Made by a program: the position numbers and the translations under genes. From positions 62,001 through 126,000 of the forward strand of contig JAPJBO010000028.1 of the NCBI GenBank assembly GCA_030068145.1: DNA of 64,000 nt. Direction: 5' to 3'. This document shows, piece by piece, positions 43,762 to 55,209 of this stretch. The stretch is from Diplonema papillatum (lineage: Eukaryota > Euglenozoa > Diplonemea > Diplonemida > Diplonemidae). Below the pieces are notes generated by a model. The model was given only the letters and a program-made list of their open reading frames with translations, had not been told where the DNA came from and did not search any database. Position 1 is the stretch's first letter. Each line of letters opens with the position of its first letter.

Positions 43762-46082
43762 TCAAAAAGCTTTTCCGTCTTCTATTGTTGCAAGCTCCAG
43801 CTGCTTTTTGTAGTACTCGTACTTCGGGTCAGACGTGTTCCTCTTCAGCACATAAATAACCGGTCCGAGGCACAACTCAAAGTGTTTTCTGTTTATTCGG
43901 GCAGTCCGGACGTCTGTTTTGGCGCGCACATCGGCCACGCACGTGTGATTGTTCAGAAATTCCAACTCGCCGAAGTGGCCGCCTGCCTGGAACTCGCACA
44001 CAAGGCTCGGGTTGCCCGAAGAATCGCGGCCTATGACCTCGCACGTACCAGAAATCACCAGGAACATCCACTCGCCGGGGTCCCCGTGGCGAATGATGTA
44101 ATCGCCGGCCAGCCACTCGTCTGTTGACAAAGCATCCGCTAGCTGCATCGTTTCGTAAGGCGAAAGAGTTGAAAGAAATCCGACGTTGGCTAGATACCCT
44201 TCGTACTCACTCCGCCGCCTCACGTTACTCTGGATGACAATGTTCGTATAGGTGACCCTGTCGAGCGTCCACGTCACACAGTCTTCACTTTCCACCTCAA
44301 CTGTCGCCACACACGGGGTATCATACATTAATTCCAACTCACCGAAGACCGACTTCTCTGCTTTGCTGGCCACGTGCACACCTTTTTTCGACACGCTACA
44401 AACGCCGCTGGCAATAATGTACAGCTTGTCGCCATGCTCACCTTCCTGCAGGGGTTTCTCTCCCTTTTTCATCTTGCGTTGGACCATTGCTCCAACAAGA
44501 AGTTTCAGTGTATCTCTGTCAAAGTAGCTGAAAAGGACTATCTCCTTCAGTAAATCCCAAAGGAGATTCTCCTGTGTGTGTGTGTGTGTGTGTGTGGGTG
44601 CTTTGAAAAGTTCATAGCTTCTGGGTAGTGTGACGCGAAGTATTAGTCCACTTGTCACTTTCACCATTCGAATATGAGTTTCCACGCTGCGTTAGGGTTC
44701 TGTGACTCCTCTCCGAAGGGTGGGTGGGGCGGGATCCTTTGGGAACGGATAGGTCACTTCTTCATCCATTCAACATCTGTTTTCAATCTTGGCGGTATCT
44801 GCGCGGGGTTTCCGACCCCGTCGCAACACATTCCACCCGAGGATGTGGCAAGCTCTCTCTATGTGAGAGCTTGGTCTGACTAGCTGTTCCGAACTTTTGG
44901 TGGAGGCACCCATCATGGTTGGCAGTCGCGCGTGTGCACGAGCGCGTCAACTTCTGTCGGGTGAAGCAAGTGTCAAAATCCACATACATCTTCTGCAGTC
45001 TTCGGGTAGAAAGGCGGCTTGAAGGCTTTCGCGGTCTCAGCGTTCGTTGGAGCACCCAGGACCTGTTGCAGTGTTCAGGCAGTGAAGACCAGCCTACACG
45101 AGCCAAGTTTAAGTATGACTTCAGCTTTGTCTTTTTCTATCCTGGGACTAGGCAAGTCTTCATTGCATTTACGCCACATACCGTCTTTTTTCGAACACCG
45201 CCGCCGAAGCCGCCAAGATCGGGTACCTTCGCTTTAGGAGGAGCATATTTCACATGACCGAATCCTTCTTCGCCTTCGTCGGCGAATGCTTTCTCTTCGA
45301 ACGGATCGTCATTGTTGTGCTTTTCCCACGTGGCCTGTATGATGTTTGTTTTGACTTGTGACGACAAGGACGTAAAGCTGACCTAACACCGAAGCACCCA
45401 AGCAAGCAAATGGCTGTAGAATCTGTGATTTCGGTCGCTTCGTATGAGACCCCCACTGCGTTAATCATGCACCACACCTCTAAGTTCTTCTCGCACTGCT
45501 TCGCTATATGACGCACAAGGTCAGTATCAATCCGCGTATCTTCCAGCTGGATGTTGACGATCTGTTGTTCGGGTGGTGTCAGTTGCCGCGAGGGTAAATC
45601 AGCAGAACACGTTCTGGCGACACGTGGCACCAACAAGTGCACCTACTAGAGTCTTAGAGCCTGTTGTGTAAAAATAGAGAGAAACCCCGAACCTTCGGAT
45701 TCTTGTTCACCAGCCCAAGCAGCTTTCGGCCAGCAAAGTTGGACAACGGGTTGCTAGACAAGTCGAGCGCAGTGATGCATGGATGGCTCTCGCAGACTTC
45801 CACAACCCTGTCCACGACTTCGTTGCCTTTAATGCTATCCGGAGACAGATCCGAGTTGTAGATGTTCTGCTCGGCAAACGAAACTTTGCGGAAGTTCGGA
45901 GCTGCAGAAACGACGTCGAGCAGTGCCATTAGCCCGCGGTTGCCGACATACGTTGCGTCTAAGTCGACCTCTTCCAGGTCGTCCAAATTGTCTCTCTTCA
46001 GGATCTTTGCGATGGACGAGTTTGGCTTTTTCATTCCCCGATTACGACATGCGGTCGCAAACATGTCGGAAGCGGACGGCAT
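43762..46082 (-). CDS. LRR-fused PKA regulatory subunit (kinetoplastid-type PKAR)
   Basis: Five exons: 45693-46082, 45478-45642, 45182-45382, 44988-45062, 43762-44571; every junction is GT-AG and phase 0; 546 residues. Residues 1-185 are leucine-rich/tropomodulin-like repeats (LEEVDLDATYVGNRGLMALL; ITALDLSSNPLSNFAGRKLL; VNIQLEDTRIDTDLV). An acidic linker leads to RKKTV (about 249-253), placed like the R-x-x-S/T autoinhibitor site, then FYPKTAED. Two cyclic-nucleotide-binding domains follow. Cassette A is FGELELMYDTPCVATV (Glu355 kept, Cys364 where cAMP sensors have Arg); cassette B is FGELEFLNNHTCVADV (Glu479 kept, Cys488). There is no Met between exon 1 and the middle of exon 5, so the LRR and cNMP parts cannot be separate genes. 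Kinetoplastid PKAR shares the LRR fusion and loss of cAMP binding. The first donor (GTTCGG) is atypical. A (TG)n tract forms the last polypyrimidine region. Confidence 0.85.
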
Positions 46083-46414
46083 CGCGCTCCCCCCAGGTCA
46101 ACCACACCGGTCCCCCTTTCCCGTAACTATTTGTGCGATGTCTAAAACTCAGGTAGTCAGTCTGTGACCTCCAACTGACTTTCACACAGCTTCTACTTTG
46201 TTTTCACGAATAAGATCGTCTACAAGCGATGCACAGATACGTCTGTATTTGCAGCAGAAGGCAAACTGATAACAGGAAACAGCTATCAACAGCAAGCTTG
46301 TCTAAAAACAATCTAAAGTGCACAAGGAAGGCTAGGTGGCGGCGAATGCTGGCCAAATGACTAAGTGGCAATGTTGCCAGACTGCTTGAGTTGCAAAAAC
46401 ATTGTGCAGCAGCG

Positions 46415-49400
46415 CTAAGAGGTCTTGTTGTCGATCCGGGTTTTGAGCTTGTCAAGGACCGAAGCGACGGAAGCAGTCCCTTTGCGTATGTCTTCAAGCG
46501 TGGATTTGTTGGAAGACGATGAAGCGCTAGAGCCCCTGCGCATGGCACCGTTTGTCTGCGGTCTCATAAACGAGACACAACCAATGGAACGCGCTGATTC
46601 AAGTTCGTGCGACCCATGATGCGAGTGAGACGGGCGATGCGAGCCAAAAGCCATGGCTGCTTTGACAAGATCCGCAGAGCTAGCGCTCGGATAGTTGCCT
46701 AGCAGACCCATTGGAACCGTGGAAAACCCCCCCTGATTCGACATGGCCGAAGAAGCGGGGCTGACGGACTCGACAGGCGACCGAATATTGTTTCTGATAG
46801 AAAGAACTTCGCCGCCTGGCGTGCTCAATGGTTTTGACTCAGGGCTCGTGGCGTTGGCCCGTACCTGCACCATTCTGTCTGCAATGACTTCATCGAGTTG
46901 AACTGCTAGCGCACTGTCGCCCGCGAGGAGGGCGGCCTCCTTCTCCCGCTGCAAGTCGACGACCTCATTGGGGATGCTGGCCGCAATGCGCTCAATGTAT
47001 TCGAACTGCCGGGCCTTCGCAGCATCCCTCCGTCGTTCACGAGGCACGCCGTTGCATTCGCGCATGATTCTACGCAGGCGTTCGACCAGTATTCTCTTTG
47101 AGCCGTAAGCGTCGACGTCGTACTCGTCAGCGAGCTCGTGCAACCTGCTGATGGGCTGCGCCATTAGCGCTTCGAATTCAGGATCCTCCGGTTCCGACAA
47201 GTCTGTGGCAGGATGAACCGGGTCACGAGTGGCCCATCCTTTTTTAGAATTAGAGCTCGACGGTGTAGCTGGAGTACTGCCGTCGACGTCCCCATGAACT
47301 CGGAGCGAAGGCTCAACAGGGCTCGCAGACGGTGTGCACTGCGATTGCGAGTGCAATTGTAACGGCCGCTGCACCCGTGTGTCTGTCTCTGTTTCTCTAC
47401 AAGCAACTTCTTCTTCAATCTCTCGGTGACCTTCAGACGTCGGACCGCATATCTCTGACGGCTCGCTCTGCTGGAACTCTAAAACAACAGATTCAAACTC
47501 AGCCCTCATCGTATCGCCTCGAGCCTGGGTGTGTGGCACCGACGCGATGCTGTCATAACCTCGCGCGACGCCTCTATCGGGCAGCCGTTCCTGGTACTGC
47601 TGCAGCGGGGTTGTGTTTCGCTGTTCGGACCCGACAGCTTCAGATCTGAGCTGCCCTGTGCTGTCACCGCTGGCTGATATCTGCGCGTCACCCGAGGACG
47701 CACAAATGACGGGAACCGCGTCTGATGTCCAAGCTTGCGGAGGAAACAGCCGCGGTGTAGGTCGTTCGTCACCGTCCTCGCGAGACAAGGAAACGCACGA
47801 GGGGTTAGGCGTCTGATGACCGTCGGCGGTGTTAACTGCGATCGGGCACCTTCGTTGGTCCTCATTGTTGCTGAGAAGGTGTCGTGGACTGTGAAGATAG
47901 CTTTCCCGAGGTAGATCGTCAATTTGCACGGCGGGGAGCTGTGTGCTTGTGAAGTCATTGTCGCCGGGCGCGTCGGACGCGATGCGCTGACTTGAAAGCT
48001 CTTTGGACAGGTCAACGGTGACAAGTTTTGTTCCTGGGCTGTAATAATGCTTCTGCCCGGTTCGCAGGTCGCGGACGACAATCCATTCCCCGGCCCTCAA
48101 CACTTGCCGCACGGCGGGGTCTGTCTCATCGTCGTCGGACTCGTAGGTTTCTGCTTCCTGTTCCTCGACAGCGGAACATTCATACACGGCGTTCGGCCTC
48201 GAGACGGGGGAGTTTGAAGGAGAAATTGTGACCGTCGAAGGCTCTGACGTCCGCTCCGCAGCGCATGCTGCTAGAACAGCCGCATTCAGGTTTCTCACGA
48301 CGCGTTGCGTCGCTCGATGGTAGTAAAACACCTCCCCTCGTCGGTCTTCGCAGGCGCGCCAGTCTTCGTGTTCCCCTTGCAAAGTTTCCCACGAGACGCT
48401 GTGCTCGCCCTTCTTCTTCTCCGATGCATCGCCTTCGCTCTCGTCCTCCGCACAGCAACCGTCAATTTCTCGCAGCTCGGCCGCAGTCACGCGGCATAAC
48501 CTATCCAGCACCACAACTTCAATCTCACCGCTCCTAAACACCGCGACCACCAAACACGGTTTCCAAGTACCCCCCACAATGCACTCTGCCTGCTCTCCTG
48601 GAGTCCATGCACTTGCATCTTTAATACAAGGGAGTCGACCTTCGATCAATTCCTCGCGTGTCAGCTCCAAGCGCCGGCTATCCGCTTCCATTGCCCGCAT
48701 TTCGGATGCCGGCAAGAAAGTGCGCACCATGCCTCCAATAGCGTCGACAAGCAGCCGCACGGGCCGATCGGGGATTTGCTCCCAAAGGGACAAGGCGGCT
48801 GGCCCATCGTTTCTGGCGAAGATGAAGAGGCGGCCTTTCAGCGAGCTCAGCCCGCGGCCATCGCTGCAGGCGTTGACGCACTGGGAAGTATCGGACGAAA
48901 CGCTTGCAAAGGCGCCCGTCCTGAAATAGTCCTCCAGGTGGCTTTTCGTAATAGCATTGGCCATCCCTGACGTCGGTGTCGGGGCTGCTTCGTCCGACGA
49001 AGGCAGCGAAATGTCGCGGTAGTCTTCCCGCTTCACGAATATCTGTGACAGTTTGAAGATACGCCAGGGCGGACAAAGAGCAAACAAGCCCGTGCTTGCA
49101 GAATTGTCCGAACAGGATGCATGTAACAATTCTCGGCACTTCTGCATGTGAACTCGCAGTCCGCTGACACCTTCTGGATGAAGTAGACCAACTACGGTCT
49201 TCTGCGACTGCCTTGAGAAATGAAAGATGCATCAAACAATCTTGTGGCCAAGATGACGGAGAAACACACACCTCAGCCGTTTGGGAGTCGTAGTTGTCCT
49301 TTGCGAGCAGAGCGAACAGGTTGTAGAGTACAGAAACCGCGTATTGAGGCATGAGCTGAGCGTTGGTTGGAAGACTTAATTTCTTGAGTCTGAAAAAGCC

Positions 49401-50092
49401 CTGAGCGAGGACGGCGTTTCCTACCACCGAAAAATCGTCATAACTGAATGCCAAAAACGAGTGCTCAGCTTATTGTATTCATATTCGCTTTCCGCATTTG
49501 CGTGTTGTTAACAAGAAATACCCGTTGCCAAGCATACCTTCATGCGAAGATCGCGGAGGAGCTGAATGCATTCCGGAATAGTGTCCGGCACTGGGCACGA
49601 CCTATGCAGGATACACGTTGCAAGCAACCGCTCATCATCGTCAAGCGTGCAGAGTTCAATACAGTGATAGATGCAGTGTGTCGCGTCCTCGGCACGATGC
49701 ATCGCCAGAAAAGCAAGTGCCTTTCGAACGTGTGCCCGTGCGTAGTGAGGGCGGAGTTCGATCGCTTTCTGCGCATCTGTCATGGCCAGCGCATAGTTGC
49801 CTAGCGACAGATTTGCCGACGCCCGGTTTGTGAGAAAGATGTGCTGCAGGTGGGCGTCCTTTGCTGATACCTGTGCTTCTTTGACGCCGTCCGCAAACTT
49901 TCGTGCAGACGAAGCGAAACCGCCGCTTGCGTAGCACGTGTTCCCTTCCCCTCGCAGTCGCATGCCCTCGCTAAACGGCCCAAAACTGCAGCCGCTGTCG
50001 ACAGTCCTTTTCACTCCGCCCGTCACGCCGTCTCGCCATGCTGCTATGCCGGACCGTGCGCCTTCCTTGCCCGGCGTTACACACTCCTGCAT
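46415..50092 (-). CDS. TPR - Tudor-like - WW - SAP multidomain protein, 3 exons
   Basis: Exons 49538-50092, 49272-49463, 46415-49207; introns of 74 and 64 nt; all phase 0; about 1179 residues. Exon 1 has TPR repeats (FLTNRASANLSLGNYALAMT, then AQKAIELRPHYARAHVRKA). Exon 2 is helical (AVSVLYNLFALLAKDNYDS). Exon 3 has a Tudor/SH3-like segment (GEQAECIVGGTWKPCLVVAV, then EIEVVVLD), a WW domain (EDWRACEDRRGEVFYYHR), a second WW-like segment (GEWIVVRDLRTGQKHYYSPG), a long Ser/Pro/Glu-rich disordered region, and a SAP motif (ISRLHELADEYDVDAYGSKRI). This set points to RNA or chromatin work in the nucleus. The second intron acceptor has two in-frame choices (CAG at 49208 or 49202). The joining of exon 1 to exon 2 relies on a CTGAG acceptor. 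Confidence 0.7.
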
Positions 50093-50125
50093 GTTTGTGG
50101 TTGAATTTAGCTCAACATCCAGCAC

Positions 50126-51570
50126 TGGCTACGCTACTGTCCACACATAAAATGAAGCCCATGTAATTACGAACAACAAAGTAGCACCCGGTAAAACTTC
50201 GTCAAGACGATGTAATGATTCCTTCTCGAGCATGATTGAGCGCAAGCACCGATAAACAAGAGAGAAAGCACACACCGCGCCTGTACCACGGTTTGTGATT
50301 TCCGCCAAAGCGAAGGTAATCTCCCTGCCGGCGGCAACAGGTGCGGGAGTCGTAGCGTCGCTGTGCGCTACCGACGATTGCATCGGCGCGCCCAGATTAT
50401 TGGAAGCGAAGACCCAAACCGTTCCTACGTTGTGAATTCCAAAAACAAAGTAGCCACCTTAACCTCTTTACTGCAGTGCAGAAACCCTGCTGAATCCGAA
50501 TCCCAACAAAAAGCCAGTCGGAAAATCGATAGTGCGGACTCCGTCCTCGAGTTGGCCGGAGCTAAGTAATAGAGGAATAGAGGAAGCCGTTGTCTTCAGT
50601 GACAATTGATTGAAGGTTCATGCACAACTCTAAATTGGACTCCTCTTTGACTGACCTGTGGCGGGAAGTACATTGTACATCGCCTCAGCTGGTTGCTGGT
50701 AGCTTTGCGCTTGTGGCTCTTTTACTCTCACGTGCCACCTCAATCAGGCTTTACGACCGAACATGATATGAATGAAGAACAAATCCTCTGGGAGTGCGAG
50801 TAAGAGAGCGGATCCAGCGAACTAAAGGATGACGAAACGATCTTCGAAAGGGAAAAATAGTTTCGCTTGTGATACGACAGTTCTTTGCCGACTTCTCGCT
50901 GCTTTAATCTGTTGTTTTTCTCACGAGACAAATTGTTCGACTGCTGCGAAGCATCGTGTACATTTCTCCTCCGAGATAAGCAGCACTGGGCCATTTGGAA
51001 GGTCAACGCGAGAAGTGAACCGAATAATCCACCTTTGACGCCAGGCCAGCTTCCACGGTTCAGTCCCGTTCCTTTCGGGATCGGAACTGCGTGCCGGTCT
51101 TCGGAGGAACTCTTCCAGCGTATTCAGCAAGGATCTTGTTCCGCAGCTGTGTTGTAATATTGGTACTGCGGCTGGCAACGTCTCAGAAAATTGAATGCGA
51201 ACTGAATCCGACATATTTATACCTGTGAATCACAAATGGCGACGGTATCTGATTTGATGAGCCCAATAATGGATTCCCCCCCTGAGCTCCTTGGCCGGGA
51301 CCTTTGCCGCACTGGATTTAGTCTGCGTTCCATTTTATACAGTCTTGGTCTTGGTCACGCCCGGGTTGGCACATCCAGTCGGACTCCAGCTTTCTGGCCA
51401 GACCTTCATAACACTGAAGGATTCGGTTGTGCCCCACTTTCATTCTTGGGTTTCTTCAATTTTTTTTTTTTTTGCCAGCTGCGGTTTGCGGCTGATAAAA
51501 AACCGCCACCAAAAACACTATACCGGTAAGCTGATACTGTCAAAACTTCAAACAAAACAGAAAACTGTAC
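50126..51570. other. Intergenic or unresolved 3' exons of the WW-FF gene
   Basis: The WW-FF gene ends in a donor at 51570, so at least one more exon should lie here; none could be assigned. The stretch 51367-51462 is related to 6433-6530. A T14 run occurs near 51459-51472. Confidence 0.45.
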
Positions 51571-54500
51571 CATCTCGTCGTGAGCCATTTCGATATAGGC
51601 GTGGTTGGACCGCATCAAGAGATGCATGTCGTCGACAGTCTTGTTGACGAAAGTCACTTGTCGCTCGATTATCTGTTTCGTTTGATTTCATTTCCTGTAG
51701 GATGTACCCTAATGTGGCTGGAAGGGGTCTGCGTTTCTAAACGAGCCGCCTATGAAAAAGAAGATACTGTATCTGAAAAAAGAAGCCATTGTTGAAGATA
51801 CCTCGATTGCCTCCTGCAGAGAAGCAACTGCGTTCTCTTTTAAGTCATCCTTGAACTGTTCGAAGACGTCGTTTTTCTCGGCGAGAGTCAGGTCAGAGCC
51901 AACTTTGCGCGCGTTCTTAGCGGTCAAACGCCGCTCAACCTCTGGCCAGTCTGTTGTTGTGTGTGTAGTCGTGTGTGCTGGTGGCTGCTTGATGCTCCCT
52001 ACGAGCAAGAAAAAAATGCGCATACTGTGATCGATGACTTGCAGCTCCATTTGAACAATATTTCAAACCAGCATGTTGTAATCCAGATCTTTCTCCGCGT
52101 ACTTACAAAGTGGGAAAGATTCAGTGTGAAAACGGTTTCGTACCTGATGCGAAGTTGAGTGCAGGCTGCTGCGCGGCCAGCCATTCGGAGAATTCAGCTT
52201 TCTTCGAGGCGACCATTGTGTTCAAGTACTCGTTAAAGATTTCTTCACGCTCTTTGGTGGGCAAGCTGTCGGCGAGTCTTTCGTAAGCGGGATCGTTCTT
52301 GATCAACGCGCGACCCTCCTTGTACGGCAAGCTCTTGTGCACGTACTTCACGAGCAATGCCACGAATTCGTCTTGCTTACTAGCGGTTGTCGGCTCGACG
52401 AGTCGCTCTTTCAACATCGCGTTCTGTCTCAGCATGTGACGGGTGGCCCGCTCAGTTTCAATCTGTCGTTGCTTCAACGCCAAAGCTGCTCGTTCGGTCT
52501 TCGAGAGCGGCTTCTTTGACGCGTTCGCGTCTTGATCGTACCAGAAGTCGTAAAACCACTCCTTGTGCTCTTCCCAGTCAATGTCAAGCTCACGCTTCGG
52601 GTCGATCTGGGCGATGGCCCGCTTCCAGTTGCGTTCCAGGTTTTTTATGGCGCGGAGCATGCGCAAGAACGAAGCCTTTTTGGACGACTCGTTCTCTTTT
52701 GCCTTTTTCTTGAGTGCTTTCGCATGTGCTTCGAATAGCTCGCGCCGCTCTTTCGGACCGACGGTGTTGTAGCGCGGGTCGTGGCGGAACTTGGCTTGGA
52801 AGGCGTCGTAAGCAAGTTTGTCGTTGGTGACTCGTTCGTTCAGAAGATCGTGAATGGTGCCAAGGGAGGTAGCAGAAGGCACGGTCTTCGGCGCGGTTGT
52901 CGGTTTTTGAGCCGTGCGCGCCTTCATGAAGGCGTCAAACGCCGCCCTGCGAGACGGCATGTCTTTCAGGGTGTGGAACCGCTTGTCCGATATGATGAGG
53001 CGCAGGACGTACGACCACGAGGCGAAACGGGGGAGGTCGAGCTCTCCAAGCAGGGAATGGAACAGCGACTGGCGCTCTTCCTCCGAGAGCGACGAAAAGG
53101 CGTCGGGTTCGCCGTCTTTTCTTCTTTTCTTCTTGTCGGCGGTGGCGTCCGCGTCCCCTTCGCCGGCGTCCGCCTTCGGGCTGCCTTCGGCGGCGAGTTC
53201 CTTTGCGGTGTCGCCTTTGGTGGTGACGTCTTGAGTCTCTTCTTCTCGCTTTCGCTTCTTGTACACGGGAGCAGACAATTCTTTGCCTTCGGTCTCCGCC
53301 GGACGCGTCCACGCCGACTGCTTCGACTCGGAGTTGTACCAGAACTGCTTTCCCTGGTTGCTGATGAGCCGCCAAGCGCTTCCCTCGACTGTTTGGTAGC
53401 TGGATGATACCTTTTCCTCGGGTTCCGCCGGAGGAAGGCCAGGAGCCGCACCCTCAATGGGGCTCCCGTTCGGAGGCAGCTGCATGGGTGGCAATCCGAG
53501 CATTCCTTGCACAAACGGCAAAGGCGGAAGCATCGCATCGCCCATCATGCCCATGCCCGGCGCAAACGAAGGCATTGGAAGCGGAGCAGCGAGCCTCACC
53601 GTGACCTCGGCTGTGGGCTCCACCGGAGGCGGCGGCAGGACCCATACGGATTCTTTGGTGATGGCGTTGTAGTAGTATGGTCGCCCGGTCGGGTCTTGGC
53701 ACGAGTTGTACGCTGCGAACAGCGCACCGGCGCTTACTTTGATCTCGGGTACTGGCATATCCATCGGAGGTAGCCCGAAGAATGGCATCCCCTCCGGAGG
53801 GAAAGGAAACGGAGGCGGAAGACCACCCGACGGTCCTCCCACCATCGACGGCGGTTCTCCCGATGACAGAGGTAGCTGCCCGTGCATCGGTGGCAACTGT
53901 GGTTCGGGCACCCTCTCATGGTGCTGCGCTGGTGCCGCCGGTTGTGGTGGTAGAGGTGCGAGACCGGTGGCATAGCTCAGCGATGCCGTCGGCGGTTCCG
54001 GGGAAGACAGCTCGTCCTCGGGACGTTGATCCAGGCGCCTCTTTTTCTGTGCATCTTTCGGACCTTGGTCTAACCGCCTGCTTCTCTGCTCATCTGTAGG
54101 GTCTTGGACCAACCGCCTGCTTCTCTGTTCATCTGTGGGGTCTTGGACCAACCGCCTGCTTCTCTGTTCATCTGTGGGGCCTTGGTTCAACCGCCTGCTT
54201 CTCTGTTCATCTGTGGGGTCTTGGACCAACCGCCTGCTTCTCTGTTCATCTGTGGGGCCTTGGTCCAACCGTCTACTTCGTTGTTCATCTTTGGGTTTTT
54301 GTAACGATTGGCTGCTTCTTTGTTCACCTTCGGAGCCTTGCACCAACGGGCTGGTGCTCTGTCCATCTAACTGCTCACATCTCTGTTCGTCGTCAGGGCC
54401 TTGATCCAAGCGTTTCCTTCTCTGCTCACCATTGGTACCCTGAACCAACGGCGCACTGCTCTGTACATCCAAAAGCTCTCTTCCCTCCTCTTCTTCGGGT

Positions 54501-54685
54501 GGTTGATTCAACACCTCATTCCTCTGTTCATCTTCAGCGCCTTGAACTAATAGACCTTCATGCTGCTCAACTGCAGGGCCTTCATCCAACCGCCTCTTTC
54601 TCTCCTTTTTCTTCCCTTCGCCTACTGGTGGGGCGACCTCACACGGAGGATCTGCCGCCGGTTGCGGAACACCGTCTTCGCTCAT
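51571..54685 (-). CDS. WW-FF domain splicing/transcription factor (TCERG1/PRP40-like), 3' end unresolved
   Basis: Exons 52144-54685, 51802-51950, 51571-51672, joined in phase (1, then 0), ending at donor GATG|GTACAG. The start is the ATG at 54685 (MSEDGVPQPAADPP). The N-terminus has a 13-residue repeat (DEQRSRRLVQDPT type), then Pro-rich sequence. Two WW domains follow (DPTGRPYYYNAITKESVWVL; SAWRLISNQGKQFWYNSESK). After them come at least four FF-type modules (SLFHSLLGELDLPRFASWSY; AYDAFQAKFRHDPRYN; WEEHKEWFYDFWYDQDA; ALIKNDPAYERLADSLPTKE), and a further one in exon 2 (DWPEVERRLTAKNARKVG). WW plus FF is the layout of PRP40 (U1 snRNP, 5' splice site) and TCERG1. Which of the two is undecided. 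Confidence 0.83.
54050..54300 (-). repeat. 39-bp coding tandem repeat
   Basis: About six near-identical 39-bp units (plus strand: CAACCGCCTGCTTCTCTG followed by TTCATCTGTGGGG) encode the 13-residue DEQRSRRL(V/N/D)Q(D/G)PT repeat in the WW-FF protein N-terminus. Identity is highest in 54100-54260. Confidence 0.9.
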
Positions 54686-55209
54686 CTTCGTTTCATGTGT
54701 ACCTCTCCTTTTCCTCCTGCTTTCTGTGTTGATGGTTAAGGTTCGACAAGTAGCCAGCCGCCTTCTCTTAAGCATCAACACGTCACTGCCGACAATCTGG
54801 AAAATTCAGGTCAAGGTTTCGTTGCACGGCACAAACCTCAACCTTGATTTGCCCGCTACTTCATGTGCTGCAGTACAAAACTGAATGTGTCTACGGAAAC
54901 TATGGCTGAAGGCGGTGTTAGCGTCCTTCCATGGCTTCTCCTTTATTGAGCAAGAAACTGAGTTGGAAAACCAGTCCCTTGTCAAGACCGAGAAAGATTA
55001 AATAGCCAGATGCTAAGCACGAGTGCTTGCTCGCTCGGCAATGTGAGAGATAGAAAAAGAACAAACTCCTCGGACTGTTCTGTGCTAATGTCTCTACTAA
55101 TCTAGGAAGTCGATTGACCTGTAGGCCGCGTCTCTGCGGTGCCGAACACGACCCAGCATTCGCGGCGCAAACTGTCGCACGAAATGCGGTTTCCAACCCG
55201 CACGAACAC

